Notes: generated by a model not told the origin, from the letters alone. A DNA stretch of 64,000 nt from Lumbricus rubellus (GCA_945859605.1 OX243821.1:1914009-1978008); one strand, 5' to 3'. Positions 1 through 9,877 are shown, counted from the stretch's first letter. Numbers and translations: made by a program.

Positions 1-420
1 AGCAAAAAAGGTAATTGTCCTGCGATTGGAAGCAATTTACCATGGAGGATTGTGAAGCAAAGAAAGGATTGTGCAGTTCTAAAAATACCTTAAAAACAGA
101 CCTGCGATTCATGGAAATTATAGACCTATGATTACTATTTATTCTCGATTTAGCTTTGTAAATGTAAATAACTAAAATGCATTCGACATGAGAGCACGAT
201 GCAACATTTACCAAACCCCGACTATCACCTAGAAACTAGTCACACGACGTTTTTAAAGTAGCGTCCAGTCCTGTAGGCCTGTATAAAACTAGGTCTTTGT
301 TACAATACCTTAAGACTCAACCCTTTAATGCCGAGATGGTAGTAAATGGTATGGGAAAGCCTATACCGTCCGGCATTAAAGGCTTAAGCTCACATCCTTC
401 AAAACTGCGCACTAGTTATT
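1..420. other. AT-rich sequence without recognisable gene
   Basis: I see no open frame of note, no RNA gene and no clear similarity to the repeat modules further right. The only structure is the nested inverted repeat at 322-382, listed separately. Confidence 0.5.
322..382. repeat. Nested inverted repeat (hairpin)
   Basis: Perfect 12-bp arms CCTTTAATGCCG (322-333) and CGGCATTAAAGG (371-382) enclose a second inverted pair, GGTATGGG (348-355) and CCTATACC (360-367), with one mismatch. The spacing between outer and inner arms is uneven (14 nt left, 3 nt right). It therefore does not look like a regular pre-miRNA stem; a fold-back element remnant is as likely. Confidence 0.6.
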
Positions 421-440
421 TTAGCTCGTCTCTGAGCATT

Positions 441-472
441 GCCAGTCCCAAGCCTGGATAAAGGAGGAGGGC
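441..472. mobile_element. LINE-type 3'-end fragment (CCAGTCCCAAGCC family)
   Basis: The string CCAGTCCCAAGCCTGGATAA followed by an AGGAGGAGGGC run recurs near 20028, 24865, 25235, 25406, 25572, 30845, 30985, 37580 and 51215. From memory, similar strings end several RTE-like LINEs in animals; that assignment is inference. The adjacent short open frames at 421-669 look like decayed retroposon sequence. Confidence 0.45.
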
Positions 473-575
473 AACAATACCTCTTTGACTGCTTTAAAGT
501 CTCTTGGCTTGAAGGCGAGGTTGATCCCGGTCGCCGCTTTCGTCACCATCCGGGTTTTCTGCACCGATTCAGTCG

Positions 576-660
576 TGACGTCACTTCCGTCTGCGGAAGC
601 CGGCTGCTCGGACACCGCCAAACCAATCTCCCTTGCGCTGATTCGTAGCGCTATATAAGA
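576..660 (+). promoter_or_regulatory. Possible promoter: CRE/ETS, CCAAT and TATA motifs
   Basis: A consensus CRE joined to an ETS-like site, TGACGTCACTTCCG, lies at 576-589. CCAAT lies near 623, and TATATAAG at 652-659 follows the CRE by about 63 bp. The surrounding 250 bp is more GC-rich than the rest of the window. No open frame or RNA gene begins downstream before the microsatellite at 800, so the promoter may be derelict or transposon-derived. Confidence 0.3.
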
Positions 661-799
661 GACGGTCATTAGACGGACCTTGCGTACGGTGCGAACCCAA
701 AGCTGAAACGGCTGCGACCAATAGGAAAGCAGAAGATGTCATTAGTTATTCATGAGTGGGAGGGGAATAGAAAGTTCATGATTATTCTGGGTAGGTAGA

Positions 800-1400
800 T
801 AGTCTAAGATAGACAGACATAGACAGACCGGCAGACAGACAGACATACATACATACATACAGACAGACAGACAGACATACATACGTACATACATACATAC
901 ATACAGACATACATACAGACAGACAGACAGACAGATAAACATACATACGTACATACATACATACATACATACATACATACATACATACATACATACATAC
1001 ATACATACATACATACATACATACATACATACATACATACATACATACATACATACATACATACATACATACATACATACATACATACATACATACATAC
1101 ATACATACATACATACATACATACATACATACATACATACATACATACATACATACATACATACATACATACATACATACATACATACATACATACATAC
1201 ATACATACATACATACATACATACATACATAAATACATACATACATACATACATACATACATACATACATACATACATACATACATACATACATACATAC
1301 ATACATACATACATACATACATACATACATACATACATACATACATACATACATACATACATACATACATACAGACAGACAGACAGACAGACAGAGACAG
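800..1400. repeat. ACAT/ACAG tetranucleotide microsatellite
   Basis: A nearly pure ACAT core (about 943-1370) is flanked on both sides by ACAG runs. One variant unit (AAAT) lies at about 1231. The Met-Tyr-Val-Cys frames on the minus strand are translation artefacts of the repeat. Confidence 0.97.
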
Positions 1401-2060
1401 AGACAGAGATAGAAGTGAAGAGATAAAGAGACGGACATTATATATCTATATTATAATAGATCAGCTGTTGGAAATATTAATTAAAGAATAGGCAAATAAT
1501 TTATTATACACCCGTGTTTATAATTATAGAATTTTGATATATTGTTGAATTTGTTGTAAAATAATATCAGAGACGTCAATAAAATATAGTCCAAGTTGTT
1601 TTGGGGCAAAGGGGCGCAGTGTATAACATGCTAGCATGGAGATTTGTGTTTTGTGAATTTTTTTAACCAGTTGCCGTCTGTCAAACGGATTGTTTCAATA
1701 AAGAAAATATTATTATCATTTCAATAAACCGCTGATGTCACAAAGTAATGAATAACGTCAAAATGACCCTGCATTGAAACACCTTTAAATAATGTCCCTA
1801 ATCACTCTTAAATAGTAGAAATTTTATACTTGAATAATTTTTATCGTAAGCAATTCGAGTAGGCTACTGCAACTAACTATATGCACGCCTCTAATATTAC
1901 TATAGAGTATTGATAAAGGTCTAAATATTTCAATTAGTTGATTTAAAACTGATTATTGGACATAAATACCTTGAAAGTATCGTAAATACTGGATCTTTTT
2001 CGCATCTCCTGTAAAAGATAATATTAATAATAATAAACAAATGGATTATTTCTTGCATTT
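1401..2060. other. AT-rich sequence with one isolated P2-like box
   Basis: No gene is visible. An ACACCTTTAAATAA core at 1779 is the leftmost member of the box family that fills the rest of the window. The 1650-1700 stretch, with its 'ccgtctgtcaaacggattg' text, resembles the tail seen near 10100, 17800, 36920 and 54380. Confidence 0.5.
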
Positions 2061-2066
2061 TTCAAT

Positions 2067-2250
2067 GGCGCCCCTTCGAGCTCGCTACTCAGGAGCGCTC
2101 CCTACTACAGCGCGGACACTGCATCTGAGTTTCGCGCTGAAGTACACGAGCAATTCCGAATGAGGGTCTCTACGCAGCCTCTTGAGGTGGATTCGAACCT
2201 GAAACCTTGAAGCTCCAAGGCACCGAAGTGACCGAACCCACCACTGCACA
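2067..2250 (-). mobile_element. tRNA-derived SINE, family 1, diverged copy
   Basis: This copy aligns by eye with those at 19228-19437 and 28415-28630. On the minus strand it has a tRNA-like head (B-box text GGTTCGAATCC), a central body containing GAAACTC and GGAGCGC text, and a GGCGCCA end. It is older than the other copies and carries many substitutions. Confidence 0.65.
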
Positions 2251-2252
2251 CA

Positions 2253-2400
2253 CGAATCAAGATGGTCATAATAATGATGACGACGACGACGTTGATTTTG
2301 ATGACGACAACGAGGATTATGATGATGACAATGACTACGACTACGACGACTACTATGATGATAAAGACAACAACAATTGCGATAATGACGATGACAACGG
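2253..2400. repeat. Degenerate GAC/GAT trinucleotide tract
   Basis: An imperfect GAC/GAT/AAC run gives an apparent Asp/Asn-rich frame (2207-2452). It directly follows the SINE 5' end and has no other coding signal. Confidence 0.8.
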
Positions 2401-2426
2401 AGTATACAAGAGAAAAATTGTTCCGA

Positions 2427-2872
2427 CATCAAGTACTCCGCATACTGGATGAAGCAAGTACTCAGCATACTTGATACATAAAGTACACCGTATTCTGAAT
2501 ACATCAAGTACTCCGCATATTTGATACATAAAGTACTCCACATACTGAATACATCAATTACTGTGCATACTGAACGAATCAAGTACTCCGCATACTGGAT
2601 GCATCTAATAATATGCATACTGGACACATCAAGTACTCAACATACTGACTGCACGAAGTATTCCGCATACTGAACACATCAAGTACTACGTACACTAGAC
2701 GTCAAGTACTCCGCATACTGGTTGAATTTAACACTCCGCATACTGGATGCATCTAATACTCTGCATACTTGATACACCAAGTACTCAGCACACTGAATAC
2801 ACCAAGCACTCCGCAAACTGGACACATCAAGTACTTCGCATACTGGACACATCAAGTACCACTCCGCATACT
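2427..2872. repeat. 25-bp minisatellite, about 18 copies
   Basis: Diverged tandem units begin AAGTACTCCGCATACTGGAC and end near ACATC. Each contains AGTACT and GCATAC, so both strands look similar. Copies differ mainly in the last six bases. Confidence 0.9.
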
Positions 2873-3070
2873 GACCTGTTTCGACGTCGTTTCGCTGAAT
2901 TCCGGAAGTTCAGCGACCACTTCCTGTTCTTCTGACGTCATCGTCATCTCGCACTTCCGTTTGTCGTCCAACATTCGTTTCCGGTTGTGTTTCAGTCTTT
3001 CACGAAGTAGATCGAACACGCGATGTTTCATCCGCTGCTTCTGCTCAACGCCGCCCTTCCTTCAAAGTCA
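2873..3070. other. Unassigned GC-richer stretch with CRE-like motif
   Basis: The sequence contains TTCCTGTTCTTCTGACGTCA followed by several TTCCG motifs, recalling the 576-589 region. A short frame (2769-3467) crosses it but runs into the TATTG microsatellite, so no gene is called. Confidence 0.35.
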
Positions 3071-3071
3071 A

Positions 3072-3557
3072 CAGTATTGTATTGTATTGTATTGTATTGT
3101 ATTGTATTGTATAAGTGTATTGTATTGTTTTGTATTGTATTGTGTTGTATTGTATTGTATTGTATTGTATTGTATTGTATTGTATAAGTGTATTGTATTG
3201 TATAAGTGTATTGTATTGTATTGTATTGTATTGCATTGTAATGTATTGTATAAGTGTATTATATTTTATAAGTGTATTGTATTGTATAAGTGTATTGTAT
3301 TGTATTGTGTTGTGTTGTGTTGTATTGTATTGTATTGTATTGTATTGCATAAGTGTATTGTATTTTATAAGTGTATTGTATTGTATAAGTGTAATGCAGT
3401 GTATTGTATAAGTGTATTGTATTGTATTGTATTGTATAAGCGTATTGTATTGTATTGTATTGTATAAGTGTATTGTATTGTATAAGTGTATTGTAATGTA
3501 TTGTATTGTATTGTATTGAATAAGTGTATTGTATTATATTGCATTGTATTGTAACTT
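3072..3557. repeat. TATTG pentanucleotide microsatellite with AAGTG variants
   Basis: A long TATTG array is broken many times by the same variant, TATAAGTGTATTG, so the variant spread inside the array. The right edge abuts a retroposon tail read on the minus strand, placing the array at that element's 3' end. Confidence 0.95.
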
Positions 3558-3610
3558 ACCATTTATAAGGCGCTTCTCGTAGCAAGTGCGTTTCAGAAGC
3601 GCTCCCAGTG
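3558..3610 (-). mobile_element. L2/CR1-type retroposon tail
   Basis: Read on the minus strand, GGGAGCGCTTCTGA is followed by AAGCGCCTTATAAATGG and then the ACAAT array. This matches the tails near 15800, 22300, 27160 and 61320. Confidence 0.6.
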
Positions 3611-3800
3611 CGTTCAACCCCGAGAAAAAGGCAGGTTTTTAGACGAGAGAAAGACGAAGATACACTACCAGGATGGCAGAGCGAAATGATGGGGGAAGTC
3701 CATTCCGTAGAGAGAGGGACCAATGAAGGCAAATGATCTGGATTGAGTCATTGTTAAGTCGTTACCAACAACTCCCCTTGTCTTTGTACCATGCCTCTAT

Positions 3801-4000
3801 NNNNNNNNNNNNNNNNNNNNNNNNNNNNNNNNNNNNNNNNNNNNNNNNNNNNNNNNNNNNNNNNNNNNNNNNNNNNNNNNNNNNNNNNNNNNNNNNNNNN
3901 NNNNNNNNNNNNNNNNNNNNNNNNNNNNNNNNNNNNNNNNNNNNNNNNNNNNNNNNNNNNNNNNNNNNNNNNNNNNNNNNNNNNNNNNNNNNNNNNNNNN
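3801..4000. other. Assembly gap
   Basis: Exactly 200 undetermined bases. The sequence on the right edge (4001) is homologous to 63700-63845 in inverted orientation, so the missing sequence probably includes more of the piggyBac-like element. Confidence 0.99.
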
Positions 4001-4153
4001 TTCAAAATTCCTGAAATTTTGGTAAAGTGTCCGCATTTCATATTCACAAAGGTAGAAAAAAATAATCCAAGCTGGTTTGACGTTTTCCACAAAAAATTGA
4101 AGTAGAATACCTCTGGGGTGTGTCACACCCCCACTTCACCTCCTACGGGTTAA
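4001..4153. mobile_element. piggyBac-like element end, family P3 (one end only)
   Basis: The end reads CACTTCACCTCCTACGGG and then TTAA at 4150-4153. A subterminal palindrome has 8-bp arms, GGGGTGTG (4115-4122) and CACACCCC (4124-4131). The same end, inverted, lies at 63697 onward. TTAA flank plus CCCGT terminus fits piggyBac-like elements; no transposase is visible. Confidence 0.65.
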
Positions 4154-4189
4154 AAATGTACCATTTTTCCAAGCCAATCCTACAGTGAT

Positions 4190-4420
4190 CATATGTTTTT
4201 TAGACATATCCTACTTTCCCACTTTTACCCTGACCACAACCGACCATTACGACACCTAACCTGATCCTAACCGACACTCACAACGCCTAACCTGATCCTA
4301 ACCGACACTCACGACGCCTAACCTGACCATAACCTAACCTCACGACGCCTAACCTGACCATAACCTAACCTCACGACGCCTAACCTGACCATAACCGACC
4401 CTCACAACGCCTACCCTTAT
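4190..4420. repeat. About 31-bp minisatellite, CCTAACC-rich
   Basis: Five to six tandem units contain CGCCTAACCTGATCCTAACC or the variant CTGACCATAACC. The units grade into the telomere-like CCCTAA run that follows. Confidence 0.8.
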
Positions 4421-4429
4421 CCTGACCGG

Positions 4430-4650
4430 TTTGGGTCCACTATTCCGAGGGTTCACTATTCCAAAGATCCACCCAACCCTACATCTAACTCTAACCCTAA
4501 ACATAACCCTAACCCTGAACCTAACCCTAACCCACCTATTGCCACCCTAATCCCAACCCTAACCTTAACCCACCCTAACCCTAGCCATCAAGGATAGCGA
4601 ACAAAATATAGCGGATATTCGGAATAGTGGACCTTTGGAATAGCGAGCCG
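4430..4650. repeat. Degenerate CCCTAA run inside an inverted CACTATTCC repeat
   Basis: Interrupted CCCTAA (TTAGGG-type) units span about 4475-4590. They are flanked by inverted copies of text like TCCACTATTCCGAGGGTTCA (about 4436-4470) and GGAATAGTGGACCTTTGGAA (about 4620-4645). The inverted arms suggest a fold-back element carrying telomere-like repeats rather than a chromosome end. Confidence 0.65.
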
Positions 4651-4704
4651 TTACCATCCTGACCAACATTCACGGTCCCCGATACTGCAATTAAGCCGTA
4701 ATAA

Positions 4705-4762
4705 GTAAGGAAGTAAGTAAGTAAGTAAGTCAGTCAGTCAGTAAGTAAGTAAGTAAGTAAGT
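4705..4762. repeat. AAGT/CAGT tetranucleotide microsatellite
   Basis: Runs of AAGT are interrupted by three CAGT units. Confidence 0.9.
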
Positions 4763-4870
4763 ATATTCTTTATTTCTTAACCAGCTGCCAAACAGCACTC
4801 TGGTGAACAAGTATCACATAAATTTAACATAAGACATACAAAATTTAATGTTTAAGACTAAACAAACTAA

Positions 4871-5092
4871 TTAATATGTAAACAACATTCTAGTTATAAA
4901 TGGCTTTCTCATTTGATTGTCTGCTCGTGGAAGTACCCGGTCATGGTGTCTGGGGCGCAGGTTATAACCCGTTTGTTTCGCTGGGGGAAGCAACTCGTGG
5001 AGGACATGGCCGGGTCTTGTCAGAACCGCCGAAAACAAACAACAAACTGTTATAGGCGTGGCGACAGAGTTCTTCAAATGTTGGAGTATCAC
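4871..5092 (-). pseudogene. Probable retroelement-derived C-terminal fragment
   Basis: A 73-residue minus-strand frame ends with TGYNLRPRHHDRVLP and FITRMLFTY before its stop. The NLRPR-x-H pattern followed by an aromatic/Met-rich end is, from memory, common at the C-terminus of polyprotein-like retroelement frames, so the assignment is inference. The upstream part is lost, and a hAT-like MITE (5157-5465) sits 65 bp beyond it. Confidence 0.35.
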
Positions 5093-5156
5093 ACGAGAGA
5101 TAATGCTAGATAATTAGGGCTTGGAGCCTGCCCCTCTCTTGCTGCATAGCATACCC

Positions 5157-5465
5157 CATAGAGATGTATTAAAATATAAGGCTAGAGGGAATATCACGCC
5201 GTCATATTGATGTCGCTTCTGTAATCGTGCCGGCCAATCAAATCACGTCTAATCGACAGTAATCGTGCCGACCAATCACAGTCTTACACCTTCCAACAGC
5301 TGGAAAAGTAAAAAAAATTAAAACTAACATGGCTTGTGACGTCACTGGCGTGATTACCGTTAAATATATATTAAGGTCGTTGATGACTTCACTTTTTTAT
5401 GCAGATGAGATAGGCCATATTCTCTCTAGCCTATATATTTTATATATATAGCGTACATCTCTATG
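5157..5465. mobile_element. hAT-like MITE with exact 8-bp target duplication
   Basis: Terminal inverted repeats begin CATAGAGATGTA on both ends and continue imperfectly through GGCTAGAG. The element is flanked by GCATACCC at 5149-5156 and 5466-5473. An 8-bp duplication with CATAG-type termini fits the hAT superfamily. The 309-bp interior holds two nearby GTGCCG(G/A)CCAATCA motifs and has no coding capacity. Confidence 0.85.
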
Positions 5466-5473
5466 GCATACCC

Positions 5474-6220
5474 CCACCATGCAGGAGCTGCACAACGCAG
5501 ACGAGCCATCGTAGTAGATCGTACACGTCATGGACCTTACCTCAAGATCGACATAAAAGGGTCAAAACGTTTCCACGGGTCCACCCCTGCCTTTCTTCTC
5601 CGTAACATCAACGGTTTAGACGTCGCCATTTTCAGATTCAAAATGTGGTCTGGTCGTTAATTATTATCAACACTGAAACTCTAATATTATTACCAATTTT
5701 TATCAAACAGTTTATCTCGAATTCATAATTCACTTGGATACGTCAGCATTGGATACGTCAGCATTGGTTACGTCATAACAGAAGCGCGCGTCATGCATAA
5801 TAATTAGTTAATTGCAGTTTTGGAAAAAAATTTTTTTGGGAGCTGTTGATTAGTTTCAGTTAAGTTTCAAGGTTTCAAACGCTATTTATACTTAGTTATA
5901 TTACCATAAAATTGGTGTTTTTGAAGTAGAATACATGCGAGAATATCCCTACGCATTCGCTATGGTGGTAAGGATAACTGCACGTTAAAAAAGCCCTGTC
6001 GGAAAATAATGTTTCTTTGCATCGCCGTGAACGTATTACAGGCCACAAAAAGGAAGAAAAGCAGGCGATGACTAAAAAAGGTCGTCAGACATTTTGACAA
6101 TTAAAAAAAGTCCGTCAGAAAAGTTCGCCCCCCCCCCAAAAAAAAGAAGTCGGCTGTGCGTACTCAGTACTCACCTCAAAATTCACGGTCGAGAAAACAC
6201 TCCCCTCAACCCCCACCCCG
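5474..6220. other. Unassigned sequence with short open frame 5463-5660
   Basis: The 65-residue + frame has no recognisable motif, and its apparent start lies inside the MITE target duplication. The near-repeat GGATACGTCAGCATTGG occurs twice at 5737-5765. From about 5930 the GAATATCCCTACGCATTCGC text matches module D ends at 34720 and 48590. Confidence 0.4.
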
Positions 6221-6229
6221 AAATAAAAT

Positions 6230-6660
6230 CTCGGCTACTGCTTTGAATCCAGTCCCTCCCGGCTTGCCACCCAATTCTGCTAAGGTCTTTTCTGCACATT
6301 GGTCCGCAACCTGCTGGAAAATATTGCCACTGGAATTGAAAAGGCAGAGGTTTCTCCTTCAGATATGAAATCTGAAAATAAGCATAATAATATCCGCGTT
6401 TGGATTAAAGCACCTTTAAATCGTTTTTTCATCGGTTTATATATTTAAGTCAGCTTCGAACAATGGGTGTATCACAAAGACGGGTGTAATCTCGCTGTCA
6501 CTACGAACGCTCTTGTTTGCCGCAAGATGTCGTTAAACACTCAATAAATGAACAAATTTAAAGACAAATTTAGACACCTTTAAATAATTCTTCACATGCA
6601 GTTAAATGCTTCCTTCAATTCACTATATTATTATTAATCATTACTGGTCTAGTACCTTGC
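6230..6660. repeat. Repeat-array segment: B end, P1 (6410), P2 (6574)
   Basis: B-module text (CCGCAACCTGCTG, ATTGCCACTG, AAATCTGAA) leads to the P1 core at 6410. The GTTTGCCGCAAGATGTCGTT stretch follows, then the P2 core at 6574. The same segment recurs at 27885-28190, part of a longer duplication. Confidence 0.75.
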
Positions 6661-6750
6661 TCATAAGTGCTGTAATATGCCGAGCAAATTTCTGTCCAGG
6701 GTAACGGCCTCTGTTGTCATAGACCCTGGTCAAATCGGATCCATCCATCT
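6648..6750 (-). mobile_element. Short retroposon family (GGATCCGATTTGACC)
   Basis: On the minus strand it reads from GGATCCGATTTGACCAGGGT to the GAGCAAGGTACTAGACCAG text. The copy at 13258-13349 is defined by its target duplication; others lie at 24300-24345, 31195-31310 and in part 43815-43850. Confidence 0.6.
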
Positions 6751-6829
6751 ATATTGTTATGTAGGTATATAATAATATAATATAATCGTCATAATTGCCC
6801 TTTTAGTAATCGCGAAGACTGCGAAGACT

Positions 6830-7100
6830 AGGTAAGTAATAAATAATTCGAAGCGCTTTATATCATCACCTTTGCTTCGATTTATTTATTTAATAAGTGC
6901 GTAATTACTTAATGACCGTCTTGCTTTAAAAATTATTTATTACTTACTTACTGACCGCTTTGCATTGTGGGACGCTGCGCTCTATTTTAGTGCCGTCGTT
7001 GGCAACCATCTTATTTTGAAAACGGGCACGCAGTCTTCGGGATTACCGCCCTTTTAACATCTTTAATGCTGCAGCCACTGCTACGACAGCTAATCTCTAG
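6830..7100. repeat. Duplicated block shared with 28330-28750
   Basis: It contains CGAAGCGCTTTAT, CTTTGCTTCGATTTATTTAT, the ACTTACTTACTGACCGC text and TTACCGCCCTTTTAA, all in the same order near 28345-28740. At the second site a family 1 SINE interrupts the block, so this copy serves as the empty site. Confidence 0.7.
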
Positions 7101-7262
7101 GCCTACCTATAAAATAGAAAACGTGATTTTATGTATGCTGAACGTGTACCATAAAACAACGTTAAGTACGCAAATATTTTCAGGGGATGGGCTAATCCAA
7201 CCCCCTTCCGGATCGTTACCACATTTTGCTTAAGCCCCATAGGCACCCCCGACCCGCAACCT

Positions 7263-7264
<2 letters not shown>

Positions 7265-7350
<86 letters not shown>
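7265..7350. repeat. AT dinucleotide microsatellite
   Basis: Uninterrupted TA units except for one AAATA at about 7306. The run lies inside a B module, between CGCAACCT and TTGAAACGCCA. Confidence 0.95.
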
Positions 7351-7351
<1 letters not shown>

Positions 7352-7352
7352 A

Positions 7353-7450
7353 AACGCCAATGTAAAGATTTCACCGCAAAAATCAATATCTGAACTAGGC
7401 ATGGCTTGAAACACCTTTAAATAAAAATTTCAATACTGTATATAAAAGAA
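7353..7450. repeat. B-module remainder with P1 box at 7411
   Basis: TTGAAACGCCAATGTAAAGA text leads to the ACACCTTTAAATAA core at 7411 and GTATATAAAAG downstream. It is the partner of 28790-29010. Confidence 0.7.
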
Positions 7451-7494
7451 ACATCGTAGATTTATGTCGGTCTGACTTTGTTGTATCCATTCTC

Positions 7495-7690
7495 GATGCG
7501 AGGGTCGACAATCATTCATTCATTCTAGAATTTATATAGCGCTTCCTCAAGATTGACTACTCAGAAGCGCTCCCCACTCTAGCATGTCAAAAAGGACAGT
7601 TTTGAGTTTAATTTTTAAAATGTTTCAGTAATAACCCCAGAAAGTAGACGTAGCTCATGTGGGAGCCCATTCCAGACAACTGGGCTGATC
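7495..7690 (-). pseudogene. L2/CR1-like LINE 3' fragment, truncated
   Basis: Read on the minus strand it runs from CCAGTTGTCTGGAATGGGCT through a short 3' region with GGAGCGCTTCTGAGTAG to TATATAAATTCTAGAATGAA. Its coding end corresponds to the VWN(D/G)L end seen at 15548-15660 and 57575-57745. It is joined at about 7690 to SINE-E, and the same junction occurs near 29220, so the composite was duplicated as one block. Confidence 0.7.
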
Positions 7691-7830
7691 ACATTGGATA
7701 ACAAACTGGCATGGAGAGCGAGAGGTAACGACTTCGAGCCCCCGTTCGGGCAGTCGTGCTTTGTAGGCTGCTGTTAGCGCCGTGTACTGCAGGCCGTCTG
7801 TTCTGTTAGCAGCTAAGTTTTATGTTAATA
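7690..7830 (+). mobile_element. SINE-E copy (tRNA-derived)
   Basis: GGATAACAAACTGGCATGG resembles a tRNA A-box region and ACGACTTCGAGCCCC a B-box region. The body follows, with GGGCAGTCGTGCTTTGTAGG, TTAGCGCCGTGTACTGCAGG and TCTGTTCTGTTAGCAGCTAA. Six other copies lie near 20660, 26020, 29215, 31505, 44815 and 53735. Confidence 0.7.
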
Positions 7831-7839
7831 AAGAAGGCG

Positions 7840-7910
7840 GTGAGCGTGGTGGTGGTGGTGGTGGTGGTGGTGGTGGTGATCGTGGTGGTGGTGATGTCGG
7901 AATTAGTGGA
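7840..7910. repeat. GGT trinucleotide tract at the SINE-E tail
   Basis: GGT/GAT units directly follow the SINE-E 3' end. The paralogous site at 29358-29430 has a shorter, differently interrupted GGT/GAT tract. Confidence 0.85.
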
Positions 7911-7999
7911 AGGAGGTGTTGGTTGTGGTGTTTTACTGAACTTTGTCATCACATAATTTTGTCCTGAATTTTACGCTAAAAGTGCACCACTAGCGATTT

Positions 8000-8560
8000 A
8001 ATTCTGCAAAGTTTTTCTTCGGCGGGCTAATCTAGCCCCCCAATCGCTACCCCATTTTGCGCCCTACCCGCAATCTGCCAAACAATTTTGCCGCTGGAAC
8101 ACCATTACAGAGATATCACCCTCATATAAATTATATAAAATCTGAACAAAGTTTGATTGCAACCCTTGGTATTTAAAACCACCTTTAAATAACTTTTCAT
8201 CAGTGTATATAAATAAGTCACATTCGGCATATTGTGTTCTAATCACATTAAATCAAATCTCGCAGTCGATATTGAACGGCCTTGTTTGACGCAAGATGGT
8301 GTTAAACACTAAATAAAAAACACACGAAAAGACAAAATTGGACACCTTTAAATCAAAGCTTTTCAATTTTTTTAAAAGCTTCAGTCAACTCATTTTCAAC
8401 AATTTTCAAAGAAACTTTAAATCTTAGTCACCACCACTAGGCCTAGTCATTAAATTTATTTGCAACCAGTACAATGACTACATAATTACGAAGCTCCACC
8501 ATTAAGCACAGAATAACTGAGTAAAAGACTTGAATCTCACGGTCTTAATACACATCAACC
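8000..8560. repeat. Repeat-array unit: B, P1 (8179), P2 (8342), A
   Basis: GTGCACCACTAGCGATTTAA begins module B. P1 at 8179 is followed by TATATAA 27 nt later, then by GACGCAAGATGGTGTTAAAC and P2 at 8342. Module A text follows with CCACCACT, TACGAAGCTCCACC and GAATAACTGAGT. Confidence 0.8.
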
Positions 8561-8569
8561 AACTTAAAG

Positions 8570-8757
8570 GAAATGTACATGGGAAAAGATCAAGGGGGAG
8601 ACCAACGAAAAGATGGATTGACACGATAAGAGAGGACTGCAAAGCAATGGGAATGTCAATAGGCTACAGGAGGTGACGCAGGATAGAAAAAAGTGGAGAG
8701 CTACCATGGGAGAGCGGCTGACGCGTGCTGAAGGCATCGCCGGACAAGTCAAGTAAA
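8570..8757 (+). pseudogene. Non-LTR retrotransposon ORF2 C-terminal fragment
   Basis: The + strand encodes GKRSRGRPTKRWIDTIREDC and, after a one-base frameshift near 8660, LQEVTQDRKKWRATMGERLT and a stop. G-(K/R)-RGRP-x-x-RW followed later by DR-x-x-WR is the usual C-terminal signature of LINE endonuclease-reverse transcriptase proteins. Only this tail remains. It is inserted in module A, whose text resumes at about 8760. Confidence 0.75.
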
Positions 8758-8759
8758 GT

Positions 8760-9620
8760 CAACTTAAAGGATCGAATCTGTCACTATTCGCGTTATAAGC
8801 CAACTAACCGCCATACATGTATTTCTCAGTCAAAAGATTCAGCGCCCTGCAAAGTACAAACCTTTTTAGATGCACAGGCTCTGAATCAAAACAAAATTTG
8901 CCGCAAGATGGTGTTAAACACACAATAAAAGAACACACGAAAAGACAAAATTAGACACCTTTAAAACAATGCTTTCCATCATTTTAAATGCTTGAGTGAA
9001 CTAAATTTCTAGCAATATTTAATGCACTTTTAATTCAAATGTACCGCTAATGCTGCCACCACCCCACCACCGTAGCATTTATTAACCTCTCAAGTATAAT
9101 TACGAAGCTCTCATCGATGGCAGAGAATTAATGAGTAAAATGACTTGAATCACAGCAACCAACTCAGAGGTTCGAACCCGTCTTTATTCGGGTTATAAGG
9201 CAAACTAACCACGGTATCCCTCAATCAATAGACTCATCACGCTACAAATCACAAACATCTCTTCAAATTAGACACCTTTAAAACAATGCTTTCCAACATT
9301 TTAAATGCTTCAGTCAACTCATTTTTAACAATTTAGAAAATGCTTTTAGTCTTATTATACTGCTAATGCTGTCACCACCCCACCACCACTAGTCATTTAT
9401 TAACCTCTTATTACGAAATTCTCATCGATGGCACAGAATAACCGAGTAAAGGACCTAAATCTTAAATTAATACACAGTAACCAACTCAAAGGATCGAACC
9501 CGTCTTTATTCGCATTAAAAGGCAACCGCTTTAGCCAACTAAACACCATGATATCCCTCCATCAATATATTCAACACCATACAAAATACACACCTCTTTA
9601 GTTGCACAGGTGCTGAATCA
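8760..9620. repeat. Tandem A modules with P2 boxes at 8955 and 9272
   Basis: Two A copies about 317 bp apart share GACACCTTTAAAACAATGCT exactly. Each contains TGCTGCCACC-type text, ATTACGAAGCTC or ATTACGAAATTC, and a minus-strand B-box-like stretch (GATCGAACCCGTC or GTTCGAACCCGTC). They are a local tandem duplication of module A without B. Confidence 0.8.
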
Positions 9621-9870
9621 AAACAAAGTCGATAGGCAGGAGGAGGGTCAAGATCCGGATAGTCAGGCGAGGAGTTAGACAGACGACTAGCCTATGGTGG
9701 ATGATGTTAAGAGTTGGAATAAGATAAGGGGAAGTGGAAGAATAAAGATAGGTTCCATCAAAAAGCAATTTTTTTAGACTTACTTATAATTATATACCGT
9801 AGAAAAATTGTATTTAAAGGTGTTTTAAGTTTCGAGTGAAAGATCTGTTACGATATAGCGAGAGGTGGAG
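9620..9870. repeat. Repeat F (four copies) with inverted box at 9812
   Basis: GTCAAGATCCGGATAGTCAG, GTTAGACAGACGACTAGCCT and GATAAGGGGAAGTGGAAGAA recur near 18170, in part 19140, and 54940. It ends with an inverted TTTAAAGGTGTTTTAAG box. Confidence 0.7.
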
Positions 9871-9877
9871 TTTGTTA

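Noticed and set aside
322..382. miRNA precursor
   Set aside because: Arms are short and unevenly spaced, so there is no 22-nt duplex.
742..1438. Met-Tyr-Val-Cys open frames of about 200 residues
   Set aside because: Artefacts of the ACAT/ACAG microsatellite.
4471..4600. Chromosome end or telomere fusion
   Set aside because: CCCTAA units are degenerate, in one orientation, and bounded by inverted arms.
5463..5660. Small protein gene
   Set aside because: Its start codon lies in the MITE target duplication, and no motif, paralogue or flanking exon supports it.
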